Shown: positions 14,300 through 22,087 of the stretch, piece after piece
How the letters are laid out: the number at the start of each line of letters is the position of its first letter
How positions within the stretch are numbered: position 1 is the stretch's first letter
Source of the DNA: an uncultured Flavobacterium sp.
Lineage (GTDB): Bacteria > Bacteroidota > Bacteroidia > Flavobacteriales > Flavobacteriaceae
Direction of reading: 5' to 3'
NCBI GenBank assembly: GCA_943912855.1
Contig: CALTVC010000030.1
Location: 1-36,462, forward strand
Length of the DNA: 36,462 bases
Position numbers and translations under genes: made by a program
The notes under the pieces: generated by a model
What the model was told of the DNA's origin: nothing
Databases searched by the model: none
What the model saw: only the letters and a program-made list of their open reading frames with translations

Positions 14300-15322
14300 A
14301 TGAAATTTACAGCAGAACAAATAGCAGGAGTACTGGAAGGCGATGTGGTAGGAAACCCACAAGCCGAAGTACATACCCTAGCCAAAATAGAGGAGGGTAC
14401 AGAAGGAGCCATTACATTTTTGGCAAATCCTAAGTATACTCCATATATATATACCACACAAGCTTCAATAACCATAGTTAACCGTAGCTTTGAGCCGGAT
14501 GCTCCTGTAGCTACTACGCTTATTAAGGTAGATGATGCGTATAAGTCGTTTTCTAAACTGCTTGAGTATTATAACCAGGTAAAACTTATGAAGAGTGGTG
14601 TTGAGCAACCTTCATTTATTTCAGACAACGTTGTGTATGGCGATAACCTGTACCTTGGTGCGTTTTGCTACATTGGTAAAAACGTAAAAATAGGTAACAA
14701 CGTAAAAATTTACCCTAACACTTTTGTAGGTGATAACGTAACCATAGGTGACAACAGCATATTGTTTGCCGGTGTACGCGTTTATAGCGAAACGATTATT
14801 GGTAATGGTTGTACTATTCACTCAGGGTCGATTATTGGTTCAGATGGATTTGGATACGCGCCTAACGAACAAGGAGAATACAACAAAGTACCACAGATAG
14901 GTAACGTTATCCTTGAAGATAATGTAGATGTAGGTGCTTGTACAACAATAGACAGGGCTACACTAGGCAGTACTGTTATTAAAAAAGGCGTTAAGCTGGA
15001 TAATCAGATCCAGATTGCACATAATGTTGTCATTGGTGAAAATACAGTTATAGCTTCGCAGACCGGAGTTGCTGGTTCTACTAAAATTGGAAAAAACTGT
15101 ATCATAGGCGGACAAGTAGGTATAGTAGGCCACCTTACCATAGGTAATGGTGTACGTATACAGGCACAAAGTGGTGTAGGACGTAACATACCCGATGGTG
15201 ATACCATACAGGGAAGTCCTGCCATGGGGTATACTGATTTTAATAAATCGTATGTTCACTTCCGCAACCTGCCTAAAATTGTCAATGAACTTGACAACCT
15301 GAAAAAAGAAAACAAAGCATAA
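14300..15322 (+). CDS. lpxD: UDP-3-O-acylglucosamine N-acyltransferase
   Basis: This 340-residue enzyme catalyses the third step of lipid A synthesis, transferring a 3-hydroxyacyl chain from acyl carrier protein to the glucosamine nitrogen. An N-terminal uridine-binding domain (about 1-100) is followed by a left-handed beta-helix of hexapeptide repeats (IGNNVKIY, IGDNSILF and so on). LpxD signature elements are IGSDGFGYAP, DVGACTTIDRATLGST and the catalytic histidine region QIQIAHNVVIG. ATG 14300 gives the expected N-terminus MKFTAEQIAGVLEG; an upstream ATG at 14237 would overlap the HD gene. It lies 20 bp before lpxC-fabZ in the same operon. Confidence 0.96.
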   Translation: MKFTAEQIAGVLEGDVVGNPQAEVHTLAKIEEGTEGAITFLANPKYTPYIYTTQASITIVNRSFEPDAPVATTLIKVDDAYKSFSKLLEYYNQVKLMKSGVEQPSFISDNVVYGDNLYLGAFCYIGKNVKIGNNVKIYPNTFVGDNVTIGDNSILFAGVRVYSETIIGNGCTIHSGSIIGSDGFGYAPNEQGEYNKVPQIGNVILEDNVDVGACTTIDRATLGSTVIKKGVKLDNQIQIAHNVVIGENTVIASQTGVAGSTKIGKNCIIGGQVGIVGHLTIGNGVRIQAQSGVGRNIPDGDTIQGSPAMGYTDFNKSYVHFRNLPKIVNELDNLKKENKA

Positions 15323-15342
15323 ACTATAAAAACCGATATATA

Positions 15343-16737
15343 ATGGTGAAACAAACCACAATCAAAAGTGAGATTTCATTAAAGGGAGTGGGCCTGCATA
15401 CAGGCAAGGAAGTTACCATGACCTTTAAACCTGCCCCTGTTAACAACGGGTACACTTTTGTAAGGGTAGATTTAGAAGGGCAGCCAGTAATTGAGGCTGA
15501 TGCCAATTATGTAGTAAATACCCAGCGCGGTACTAACTTGGAGAAAAAGGGGGTGAAAATCCAGACTTCAGAACACGTACTTGCTGCTTTTGTAGGCTGT
15601 GATGTAGATAACGTAATCATAGAGCTGGATGCAAGCGAACCTCCTATTATGGATGGCTCATCAAAATTCTTTGTAGAGGCCATTGAAAAAGTAGGTATAG
15701 AGCAACAGGATGCTGAGCGAAATGTATATGTGGTTAAAGAAGTGATTTCTTATACTGATGAAAATACAGGTAGCGAAATCATTGTTATGCCTGCCGATGA
15801 TTATCAGGTTACCACTATGGTAGATTTTGGTACAAAGGTTTTAGGTACACAAAACGCTACACTTAAAAGCCTTGCTGATTTTAAATCGGAAATAGCTGAT
15901 GCCAGGACATTTAGCTTCCTGCATGAGCTTGAAACTCTTTTAGAGCATGGGCTTATTAAAGGTGGCGACCTTAACAATGCCATTGTTTATGTAGACAAGG
16001 AAATATCTGACGAAACAATGGAGCGACTTAAAGTAGCTTTTGGTAAAGATAGTATTGCCGTAAAACCAAATGGTATACTAGATAACCTAACGCTTCATTA
16101 CCCTAACGAAGCTGCCCGTCATAAATTACTTGATGTAATTGGAGATTTGGCGCTTATCGGTACAAGAATAAAAGGTAAGGTAATAGCTAACAAGCCAGGG
16201 CATTTTGTTAACACCCAGTTTGCCAAGAAATTATCTAAAATAATAAAAATAGAGCAGCGTAACCAGGTTCCGGTTTATGACCTGAACAAGGAGCCACTTA
16301 TGGATATCCATAAAATTATGGCCATGCTGCCACACCGTCCGCCATTCCTTTTGGTAGACAGGATATTGGAAATGAGCGACAATCACGTAGTGGGGCTTAA
16401 GAATGTAACCATGAATGAAAACTTCTTCGTGGGGCATTTCCCTGGAGCACCTGTAATGCCCGGCGTACTTATTGTAGAGGCCATGGCGCAAACAGGTGGT
16501 ATCCTTATCCTTAGTACCGTGCCTGATCCTGAAAACTACCTTACGTATTTTATGAAGATAGATAACGTAAAGTTCAAGCAAAAGGTACTTCCGGGCGATA
16601 CGCTGATATTTAAATGCCACTTAATTTCGCCAATACGTCGTGGTATATGCCACATGCAGGCGAATGCTTACGCGAATGGAAAACTTGTTGCCGAAGCAGA
16701 GCTTATGGCGCAAATAGCTAAATCATCATCAAACTAA
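15343..16737 (+). CDS. lpxC/fabZ: LpxC-FabZ fusion: lipid A deacetylase and hydroxyacyl-ACP dehydratase
   Basis: This 464-residue bifunctional protein joins two enzymes that compete for the same hydroxyacyl-ACP pool. Residues 1 to about 310 are LpxC, the zinc deacetylase that commits UDP-GlcNAc derivatives to lipid A; zinc ligands lie in TSEHVLAAF and ARHKLLDVIGDL. Residues from about 320 are FabZ, with catalytic His in MLPHRPPFLLVDRI, then GHFPGAPVMPG and catalytic Glu in VEAMAQTGG. The fusion is a known Bacteroidota trait. It is followed 13 bp later by lpxA. Confidence 0.97.
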   Translation: MVKQTTIKSEISLKGVGLHTGKEVTMTFKPAPVNNGYTFVRVDLEGQPVIEADANYVVNTQRGTNLEKKGVKIQTSEHVLAAFVGCDVDNVIIELDASEPPIMDGSSKFFVEAIEKVGIEQQDAERNVYVVKEVISYTDENTGSEIIVMPADDYQVTTMVDFGTKVLGTQNATLKSLADFKSEIADARTFSFLHELETLLEHGLIKGGDLNNAIVYVDKEISDETMERLKVAFGKDSIAVKPNGILDNLTLHYPNEAARHKLLDVIGDLALIGTRIKGKVIANKPGHFVNTQFAKKLSKIIKIEQRNQVPVYDLNKEPLMDIHKIMAMLPHRPPFLLVDRILEMSDNHVVGLKNVTMNENFFVGHFPGAPVMPGVLIVEAMAQTGGILILSTVPDPENYLTYFMKIDNVKFKQKVLPGDTLIFKCHLISPIRRGICHMQANAYANGKLVAEAELMAQIAKSSSN

Positions 16738-16750
16738 CGAGTAATAAGGT

Positions 16751-17536
16751 ATGAATCAACCCTTAGCATACGTACACCCCGGAGCCAAAATAGCCAAAAA
16801 CGTGGTTATAGAGCCGTTTACGACCATTCATAACAATGTGGTTATAGGCGAAGGCACATGGATAGGATCTAATGTAACGATTATGGAAGGTGCCCGTATA
16901 GGCAAAAACTGTAATATATTTCCAGGTGCGGTTATCTCTGCACCACCCCAGGATTTAAAATATCAGGGAGAAGAAACCACCGCCGAGATTGGTGATAATA
17001 CAACAATTCGTGAGTGCGTTACCATTAACCGTGGTACTGCAGACAGGATGAAAACAGCTATAGGTAACAATTGTCTTATCATGGCGTATTCTCACGTAGC
17101 ACACGATTGTATTGTAGGTAACTACTGTATATTTAGTAACAACACTAACCTTGCCGGGCATATTACCGTAGGAGACTACGTAGTTCTTGCAGGTATGGTT
17201 GCAGTGCACCAGTTTTCTACTATTGGTAACCACGCGTTTGTAACAGGTGGTTCATTAGTTCGTAAAGACGTTCCTCCTTATGTAAAAGCTGCACGTGAGC
17301 CTCTTTCTTATGTGGGTATTAACTCGGTAGGTTTAAGAAGGCGTGGCTTTACACCGGAAAAGATCACGGAAATCCAAAACATTTACCGCATCCTTTATCA
17401 AAAGAATTACAATGCCACACAGGCTATTGAGATAATTGAAGCCGAAATGGAGGCAACCCCTGAGCGTGATGAAATCATCATGTCAGTACGTAACTCTCCG
17501 AGAGGTATAATGAAAGGATATACAGGCATGCTGTAA
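16751..17536 (+). CDS. lpxA: UDP-N-acetylglucosamine O-acyltransferase
   Basis: This 261-residue cytoplasmic enzyme performs the first step of lipid A synthesis. Hexapeptide repeats form the beta-helix (VVIEPFTTI, IGEGTWIGSNV, IGKNCNIFPG), and the signature AYSHVAHDCIVGNYC carries the catalytic histidine. The C-terminal helical part begins near residue 195 with GLRRRGFTPE. Length and order are those of LpxA. It continues the operon 53 bp before efp. Confidence 0.97.
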   Translation: MNQPLAYVHPGAKIAKNVVIEPFTTIHNNVVIGEGTWIGSNVTIMEGARIGKNCNIFPGAVISAPPQDLKYQGEETTAEIGDNTTIRECVTINRGTADRMKTAIGNNCLIMAYSHVAHDCIVGNYCIFSNNTNLAGHITVGDYVVLAGMVAVHQFSTIGNHAFVTGGSLVRKDVPPYVKAAREPLSYVGINSVGLRRRGFTPEKITEIQNIYRILYQKNYNATQAIEIIEAEMEATPERDEIIMSVRNSPRGIMKGYTGML

Positions 17537-17589
17537 GGGCATGGTTTTGATTAAAAACAAACAGACAATTTAAAATATAATACACAAAC

Positions 17590-18156
17590 ATGGCAAGTAC
17601 ATCAGATATACGCAATGGGTTATGCATTAAGTTTAACCACGATATTTATAAGATTATCGAATTCCTTCACGTTAAGCCGGGTAAAGGTCCTGCTTTCGTA
17701 CGTACAAAACTAAAAAGCCTTACTAACGGTAAAGTGCTTGATAATACTTTTTCTGCAGGTCACAAAATTGATGACGTAAGGGTAGAAACACACAAGTTCC
17801 AGTTCCTGTACCCAGAAGGGGAGCAATTCCACTTTATGCATGCAGAAACGTATGAGCAAATATCATTACACAGGGATATTCTTGATGCTCCGGACCTGCT
17901 TAAGGAAGGTGAAAACGTAATGGTTATCATTAACGCTGAAACTGAAGCACCACTATCTGTAGATATGCCTGCTTCTGTAGTACTTGAGGTTACGTATGCT
18001 GAACCGGGTGTTAAAGGAAACACGGCTACTAATGCTACAAAACCTGCAAAGGTAGAAACAGGAGCATCTGTAAACGTGCCACTTTTCATCAACGAAGGTG
18101 ATAAAATTAAAATAGATACTGCTACCGGTTCTTATTTAGAGCGCGTAAAAGAGTAG
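17590..18156 (+). CDS. efp: Elongation factor P
   Basis: This 188-residue, three-domain tRNA-mimic frees ribosomes stalled on polyproline. The tip loop PGKGPAFVR carries Lys32, the residue modified in many EF-P proteins; no modifying enzyme gene is in the window. Domain II (EQISLHRDIL) and domain III ending IKIDTATGSYLERV are intact. It stands in the lipid A operon, as is common in flavobacteria, 15 bp before a porin gene. Confidence 0.96.
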   Translation: MASTSDIRNGLCIKFNHDIYKIIEFLHVKPGKGPAFVRTKLKSLTNGKVLDNTFSAGHKIDDVRVETHKFQFLYPEGEQFHFMHAETYEQISLHRDILDAPDLLKEGENVMVIINAETEAPLSVDMPASVVLEVTYAEPGVKGNTATNATKPAKVETGASVNVPLFINEGDKIKIDTATGSYLERVKE

Positions 18157-18171
18157 TATAAAATATAACCG

Positions 18172-19494
18172 GTGAAACCGCTTACTGCCACCGCATTGCT
18201 GCTTAGTTTAACGGGGTTAAGCTTAAAAGCGCAAACAATTAACAACGACACCATTAAAAGGGAGGTGTTTTCCCTTCATGCGCAGACGACAGCCATCTAT
18301 CAGTATAAACCCGGTTTCAGGGTGCCATACAGTGGGGCAAACAGTTTATCGCCTATTAAAGAGCAGGCTACCTCATTAACCTCTACGGTTTTTGCAGGTG
18401 CAAGACTTTGGAAAGGTGCAAGCGCATTTATAAACCCTGAACTTGCAGGCGGTTCGGGCATAAGTAAGGTATTAGGTATTGCCGATGCAACAAACGGCGA
18501 AACCTTTCGTGTAGGCAGCACGGCACCAAAAATATATTTGGGCAGGTTATTTTTTAACCAGCTCATAGCGCTTACTGATAATAAAGTGTATCAGGAAAGC
18601 GGACAAAACCAGCTTCAGGGTTACGTACCGGAAAAGTATATTGGTTTTACAGTAGGTAAGGTATGCCTTGCTGATTATTTTGATGACAATGCATACAGCC
18701 ATGACCCGCGCACGCAGTTCATGAACTGGGGGCTAATGAGCAACGGTGCCTGGGATTATCCTGCAAATACGCGTGGGTATATACCAAGTTTTGTTGCAGA
18801 ATATGTTTCTCCGGTTAATGAACTGCGTTTTGCGTATTCATTGCTTCCGGCGCAGGCTAACGGCCTTTCTCTTGACTGGAAGTTTGCAAAAGCCAATTCG
18901 CTTACATTGGAATATGTAAGGCGTTATAAAATTTCCGGACGAGCTGGTGCTGTTCGCGGACTTGCATTTTTAACCAACGGCAGGATGGGGAATTACAATG
19001 AGGCTATTAGCTTTAACCCTTCCGCTCCGGTTATTGAAGATGTACAGCGTTATGGTAACCACAAATATGGTTTCGGAATCAACGCCGAACAGGAGCTTAC
19101 TTCAGACCTTGGAGTTTTTGCACGAGCTAGCTGGAATGATGGTCATACTCAAACCTGGGCTTTTACAGAAATTGACCAAAGCATTAGCCTTGGTGTTAGT
19201 GATAAAGGAAATGCCTGGAACAGAAAAGATGATACCGTAGGCTTTGCTGTGGTAGCTTCGGGTATTTCTAAACCGCATCGTGATTATCTTGCTCAAGGCG
19301 GTTACGGTTTTATGCTGGGTGATGGCAAACTGAATTACGGTACTGAAGAAGCTGCAGAGTTTTATTATGCTGCCGCTTTAAAAAAAGGTATGTATCTTAC
19401 AGGTGGCTATGAGTATGTAAGAAACCCGGGCTATAATAAAGACAGGAATGGAAACGTTAACGTGTTTTCGTTACGGTTCCATGCCGAATTATAA
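18172..19494 (+). CDS. Outer-membrane carbohydrate-porin-like protein
   Basis: A 440-residue exported protein starting at GTG 18172. Residues 1-20 form a signal peptide (MKPLTATALLLSLTGLSLKA). The mature part has amphipathic strands and aromatic girdles (FYYAAALKKGMYLTGGYEYV) and ends with VNVFSLRFHAEL, a beta-barrel-like C-terminus. Segments such as DYFDDNAYSHDPRTQFMNW and QGGYGFMLGDG resemble OprB-type carbohydrate-selective porins, which pass sugars across the outer membrane. The gene sits between efp and the second lpxD-like gene with 15-bp spacings, so it is part of the operon. Transported substrate unknown. Confidence 0.75.
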   Translation: MKPLTATALLLSLTGLSLKAQTINNDTIKREVFSLHAQTTAIYQYKPGFRVPYSGANSLSPIKEQATSLTSTVFAGARLWKGASAFINPELAGGSGISKVLGIADATNGETFRVGSTAPKIYLGRLFFNQLIALTDNKVYQESGQNQLQGYVPEKYIGFTVGKVCLADYFDDNAYSHDPRTQFMNWGLMSNGAWDYPANTRGYIPSFVAEYVSPVNELRFAYSLLPAQANGLSLDWKFAKANSLTLEYVRRYKISGRAGAVRGLAFLTNGRMGNYNEAISFNPSAPVIEDVQRYGNHKYGFGINAEQELTSDLGVFARASWNDGHTQTWAFTEIDQSISLGVSDKGNAWNRKDDTVGFAVVASGISKPHRDYLAQGGYGFMLGDGKLNYGTEEAAEFYYAAALKKGMYLTGGYEYVRNPGYNKDRNGNVNVFSLRFHAEL

Positions 19495-19509
19495 TAAATC
19501 AATCAGGAT

Positions 19510-20439
19510 ATGAAATTTCCAAAAATACAGGCACTTAAAGACATTGCCGCTATCATAGGTACAGAATATGTAGGAGATGATAATTTTCCGGTACATGGAA
19601 TGAATGAAATCCATGTGGTAGAGGCGGGTGATATAGTGTTTGTAGACCACCCGAAATATTATGATAAAGCACTAGAGTCGGCAGCGACCATAGTGCTTAT
19701 CAATAAAAAAGTAGATTGCCCGGAAGGTAAAGCCCTGCTTATATCAGACGATCCTTTTAGGGATTTTAATAAGCTGAGTAACCATTTCAGGCCATTTACA
19801 CCTGCTACTGCAATTGTAGCGCCATCTGCTACAGTGGGCGAAGGTACTGTTATACAGCCCAACACTTTTGTGGGTAATAATGTTACCATTGGTAAAAACT
19901 GCCTTATTCATAGTAATGTGGCTATTTATGATAACACAGTAATCGGCGACAATGTTATCATTCATGCGGGTACGGTACTTGGAGGTGATGCTTTTTATTA
20001 CAAAAAACGTCCGGAAGGCTTTGATCAGCTTATTTCTTGCGGTCGTGTGGTTATTGAAGACAACGTAGGTATAGGCGCACTTTGTACTATAGACAAAGGT
20101 GTTACAGGCGATACTACCATTGGTGCAGGTACTAAGATAGACAATCAGGTACACATTGGCCATGATACAGTAATTGGCAAAAAGTGTCTTATTGCATCGC
20201 AAACGGGTATAGCCGGCTGTGTTGTAGTAGAAGATGAAGTAACCATGTGGGGGCAGGTAGGTGTTACCAGTGCCATAACCATTGGTACAAAAGCGGTAAT
20301 CCTTGCCCAAACGGGTGTTGCAAAATCACTCGAAGGCGGTAAAGTTTACTTTGGTTCTCCGGCTGAAGAGTCACGTGAAAAGCTGAAACAAATGGCACAT
20401 GTGAAACGTATTCCGGAAATTCTTGAAAAATTAAAATAG
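19510..20439 (+). CDS. Second LpxD-like acyltransferase
   Basis: This 309-residue paralogue of lpxD is shorter than the copy at 14300. It keeps an N-terminal uridine-binding-like domain (about 1-95), a hexapeptide beta-helix (VGEGTVIQPNT, IGKNCLIHSN) and the HIGHDTVIGKK histidine region. The LpxD signature GSDGFGY is replaced by GGDAFYYKKRPEG, and the RATLGST element by KGVTGDT. This suggests altered substrate or acyl-chain specificity rather than a simple duplicate. It lies in the same operon, between the porin and an NTF2-like gene. Confidence 0.85.
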   Translation: MKFPKIQALKDIAAIIGTEYVGDDNFPVHGMNEIHVVEAGDIVFVDHPKYYDKALESAATIVLINKKVDCPEGKALLISDDPFRDFNKLSNHFRPFTPATAIVAPSATVGEGTVIQPNTFVGNNVTIGKNCLIHSNVAIYDNTVIGDNVIIHAGTVLGGDAFYYKKRPEGFDQLISCGRVVIEDNVGIGALCTIDKGVTGDTTIGAGTKIDNQVHIGHDTVIGKKCLIASQTGIAGCVVVEDEVTMWGQVGVTSAITIGTKAVILAQTGVAKSLEGGKVYFGSPAEESREKLKQMAHVKRIPEILEKLK

Positions 20440-20467
20440 AGATTAGTCTCTTTATTCCTCCCGGAAA

Positions 20468-20830
20468 ATGGATATCAAACAATTTATAATCGATTATTAT
20501 CATGCTTTGCTAAAGCCGGAAACCCTGAAGGATTTTCTGCATCCGCAGGTTTTGGTAGAATGGCATAGCCCACGTGGTTATGTAGAGCTCGACATAAAAG
20601 ACCTTGTAAACTTTTCTGAAGTTATAAGCAAACAGTACAGTACTTTAAGACTGGTTGTAACGCATATAGTGGCAGAAGGAGATAATAAAGTGTCGGCGCG
20701 TTACATAAACATGATTACAACGCCTGAAGACCCGCTTAATGAGAAAGAACTTTCGCAAAGTATGTCTATCTGGGAACTGAAAGATAACAAATTGTATCGA
20801 GGTTATGTAATGACCCATCAGTCAAAATAA
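20468..20830 (+). CDS. SnoaL/NTF2-like fold protein
   Basis: This 120-residue protein has the pattern of the NTF2/SnoaL cone fold. It starts with a helix (MDIKQFIIDYYHALL), then a short HPQVLVEWHSPRG strand, and ends in beta-strands (VSARYINMI, MSIWELKDNKLYRGYV). SnoaL-like proteins bind small molecules or act as isomerases, but no catalytic residues can be assigned here. It is the last gene of the lipid A operon, followed by a terminator. Confidence 0.75.
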   Translation: MDIKQFIIDYYHALLKPETLKDFLHPQVLVEWHSPRGYVELDIKDLVNFSEVISKQYSTLRLVVTHIVAEGDNKVSARYINMITTPEDPLNEKELSQSMSIWELKDNKLYRGYVMTHQSK

Positions 20831-20841
20831 TATATAAATAG

Positions 20842-20879
20842 TGCAGGTTCCTTTAAAAAGGTTAGCCTGCATTTTTTTT
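20842..20879 (+). terminator. Terminator of the lpx operon
   Basis: An outer 6-bp stem TGCAGG/CCTGCA (20842-20847 with 20866-20871) encloses an inner CCTTT/AAAGG pairing and is followed by eight Ts. Confidence 0.9.
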
Positions 20880-20974
20880 GATGAAAAGGCAACGTTGCCG
20901 TAATTAGGTGAAATTTTCTTGCAAAATTGATATATAAAACTGAAAAAAACCTTTATACATATCAGTTAAAAGCC

Positions 20975-20982
20975 TATTTTTG
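20975..20982 (+). promoter_or_regulatory. -7 element of sucD
   Basis: TATTTTTG matches TAnnTTTG, 35 bp before the sucD ATG. There is no TTG at -33. Confidence 0.5.
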
Positions 20983-21017
20983 TATCGCAAATTATAAAAA
21001 ACAATAATCAATATATC

Positions 21018-21890
21018 ATGAGTGTTCTAGTTAACAAAGATTCCAAAATAATTGTACAGGGCTTTACCGGAAGCGAGGGTACTTTCCACGCTACGCAAAT
21101 GATTGAGTATGGTACTAATGTAGTAGGTGGTGTTACACCTGGTAAAGGTGGTTCTACACACCTTGACAAGCCTGTTTTTAATACTGTAAAAGACGCAGTA
21201 GACGTAGCAGGTGCAGATACTTCTATCATCTTCGTTCCGCCGGCTTTTGCTGCTGACGCTATTATGGAAGCTGCTGATGCAGGTATTAAAGTAATCATAG
21301 CCATTACTGAAGGTATCCCGGTAGCAGACATGATTAAAGCTTATGATTATATTAAAGGTAAAGAGTGCCGTCTTATAGGGCCTAACTGTCCGGGTGTTAT
21401 TACTCCGGGTGAGGCTAAAGTAGGTATTATGCCAGGCTTCGTATTCAAAAAAGGTAAAGTAGGTATCGTTTCTAAATCAGGTACTCTTACTTACGAAGCT
21501 GCAGATCAGGTTGTAAAACAAGGTCTTGGTATTACTACAGCTATCGGTATTGGTGGTGACCCTATCATTGGTACAACTACTAAAGAGGCTGTAGAACTTC
21601 TTATGAACGACCCAGAAACTGAAGCTATCATTATGATAGGTGAAATCGGTGGTCAGCTTGAGGCTGATGCTGCCCGTTGGGTTAAGGCAGACGGTAACCG
21701 TAAGCCTGTAATTGGTTTCATTGCTGGTGAAACTGCTCCTAAAGGTCGTACAATGGGTCACGCTGGTGCTATTGTAGGTGGTGCAGATGATACTGCTGAA
21801 GCCAAAAAACGTATTATGGCAGAGAACGGAATCCACGTAGTAGATTCTCCTGCTGAAATAGGTAAAAAAGTAAAAGAAGTATTAGGTTAA
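21018..21890 (+). CDS. sucD: Succinyl-CoA synthetase alpha subunit
   Basis: This 290-residue TCA-cycle subunit binds CoA and carries the phosphohistidine. Visible are the CoA-binding N-terminal Rossmann part (IIVQGFTGSEGTFHATQMIE), LIGPNCPGVITPGE, and the active-site region MGHAGAIVGG with the phosphorylated histidine. No sucC (beta subunit) is adjacent, so the two subunits are encoded apart, unlike E. coli. It has its own -7 element and terminator, so it is monocistronic. Codon use is strongly biased, as expected for a highly expressed enzyme. Confidence 0.97.
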   Translation: MSVLVNKDSKIIVQGFTGSEGTFHATQMIEYGTNVVGGVTPGKGGSTHLDKPVFNTVKDAVDVAGADTSIIFVPPAFAADAIMEAADAGIKVIIAITEGIPVADMIKAYDYIKGKECRLIGPNCPGVITPGEAKVGIMPGFVFKKGKVGIVSKSGTLTYEAADQVVKQGLGITTAIGIGGDPIIGTTTKEAVELLMNDPETEAIIMIGEIGGQLEADAARWVKADGNRKPVIGFIAGETAPKGRTMGHAGAIVGGADDTAEAKKRIMAENGIHVVDSPAEIGKKVKEVLG

Positions 21891-21910
21891 TATTTCTTTC
21901 CGATATACCG

Positions 21911-21941
21911 AAAGCCATCTGAGAAATCAGGTGGCTTTTTT
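21911..21941 (+). terminator. Terminator of sucD
   Basis: A 12-bp stem with G-U pairs (21911-21922 with 21927-21938) closed by a GAAA tetraloop, followed by a T-rich tract. Confidence 0.9.
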
Positions 21942-22015
21942 GTTTTTATCAGTAAAAATGCGCTTTTTAATATTTTAGCTAAATAGGGGAGTTTTACATT
22001 TTCGGTCTTTTTTAA

Positions 22016-22023
22016 TATATTTG
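22016..22023 (+). promoter_or_regulatory. -7 element of the topoisomerase A-subunit gene
   Basis: TATATTTG, a perfect -7 match, predicts a leader of about 58 nt. No TTG at -33. Confidence 0.5.
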
Positions 22024-22076
22024 TAGAAATCCCGTTTTTACTGGAAAACAAAGCGATTTTCGACCCAAACAAACAC

Positions 22077-22082
22077 AGGAGG
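22077..22082 (+). promoter_or_regulatory. Strong Shine-Dalgarno sequence
   Basis: AGGAGG lies 5 bp before the ATG at 22088. A full anti-SD match is unusual here, since the other genes in this window mostly lack one. It fixes the start codon. Confidence 0.8.
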
Positions 22083-22087
22083 AATAC

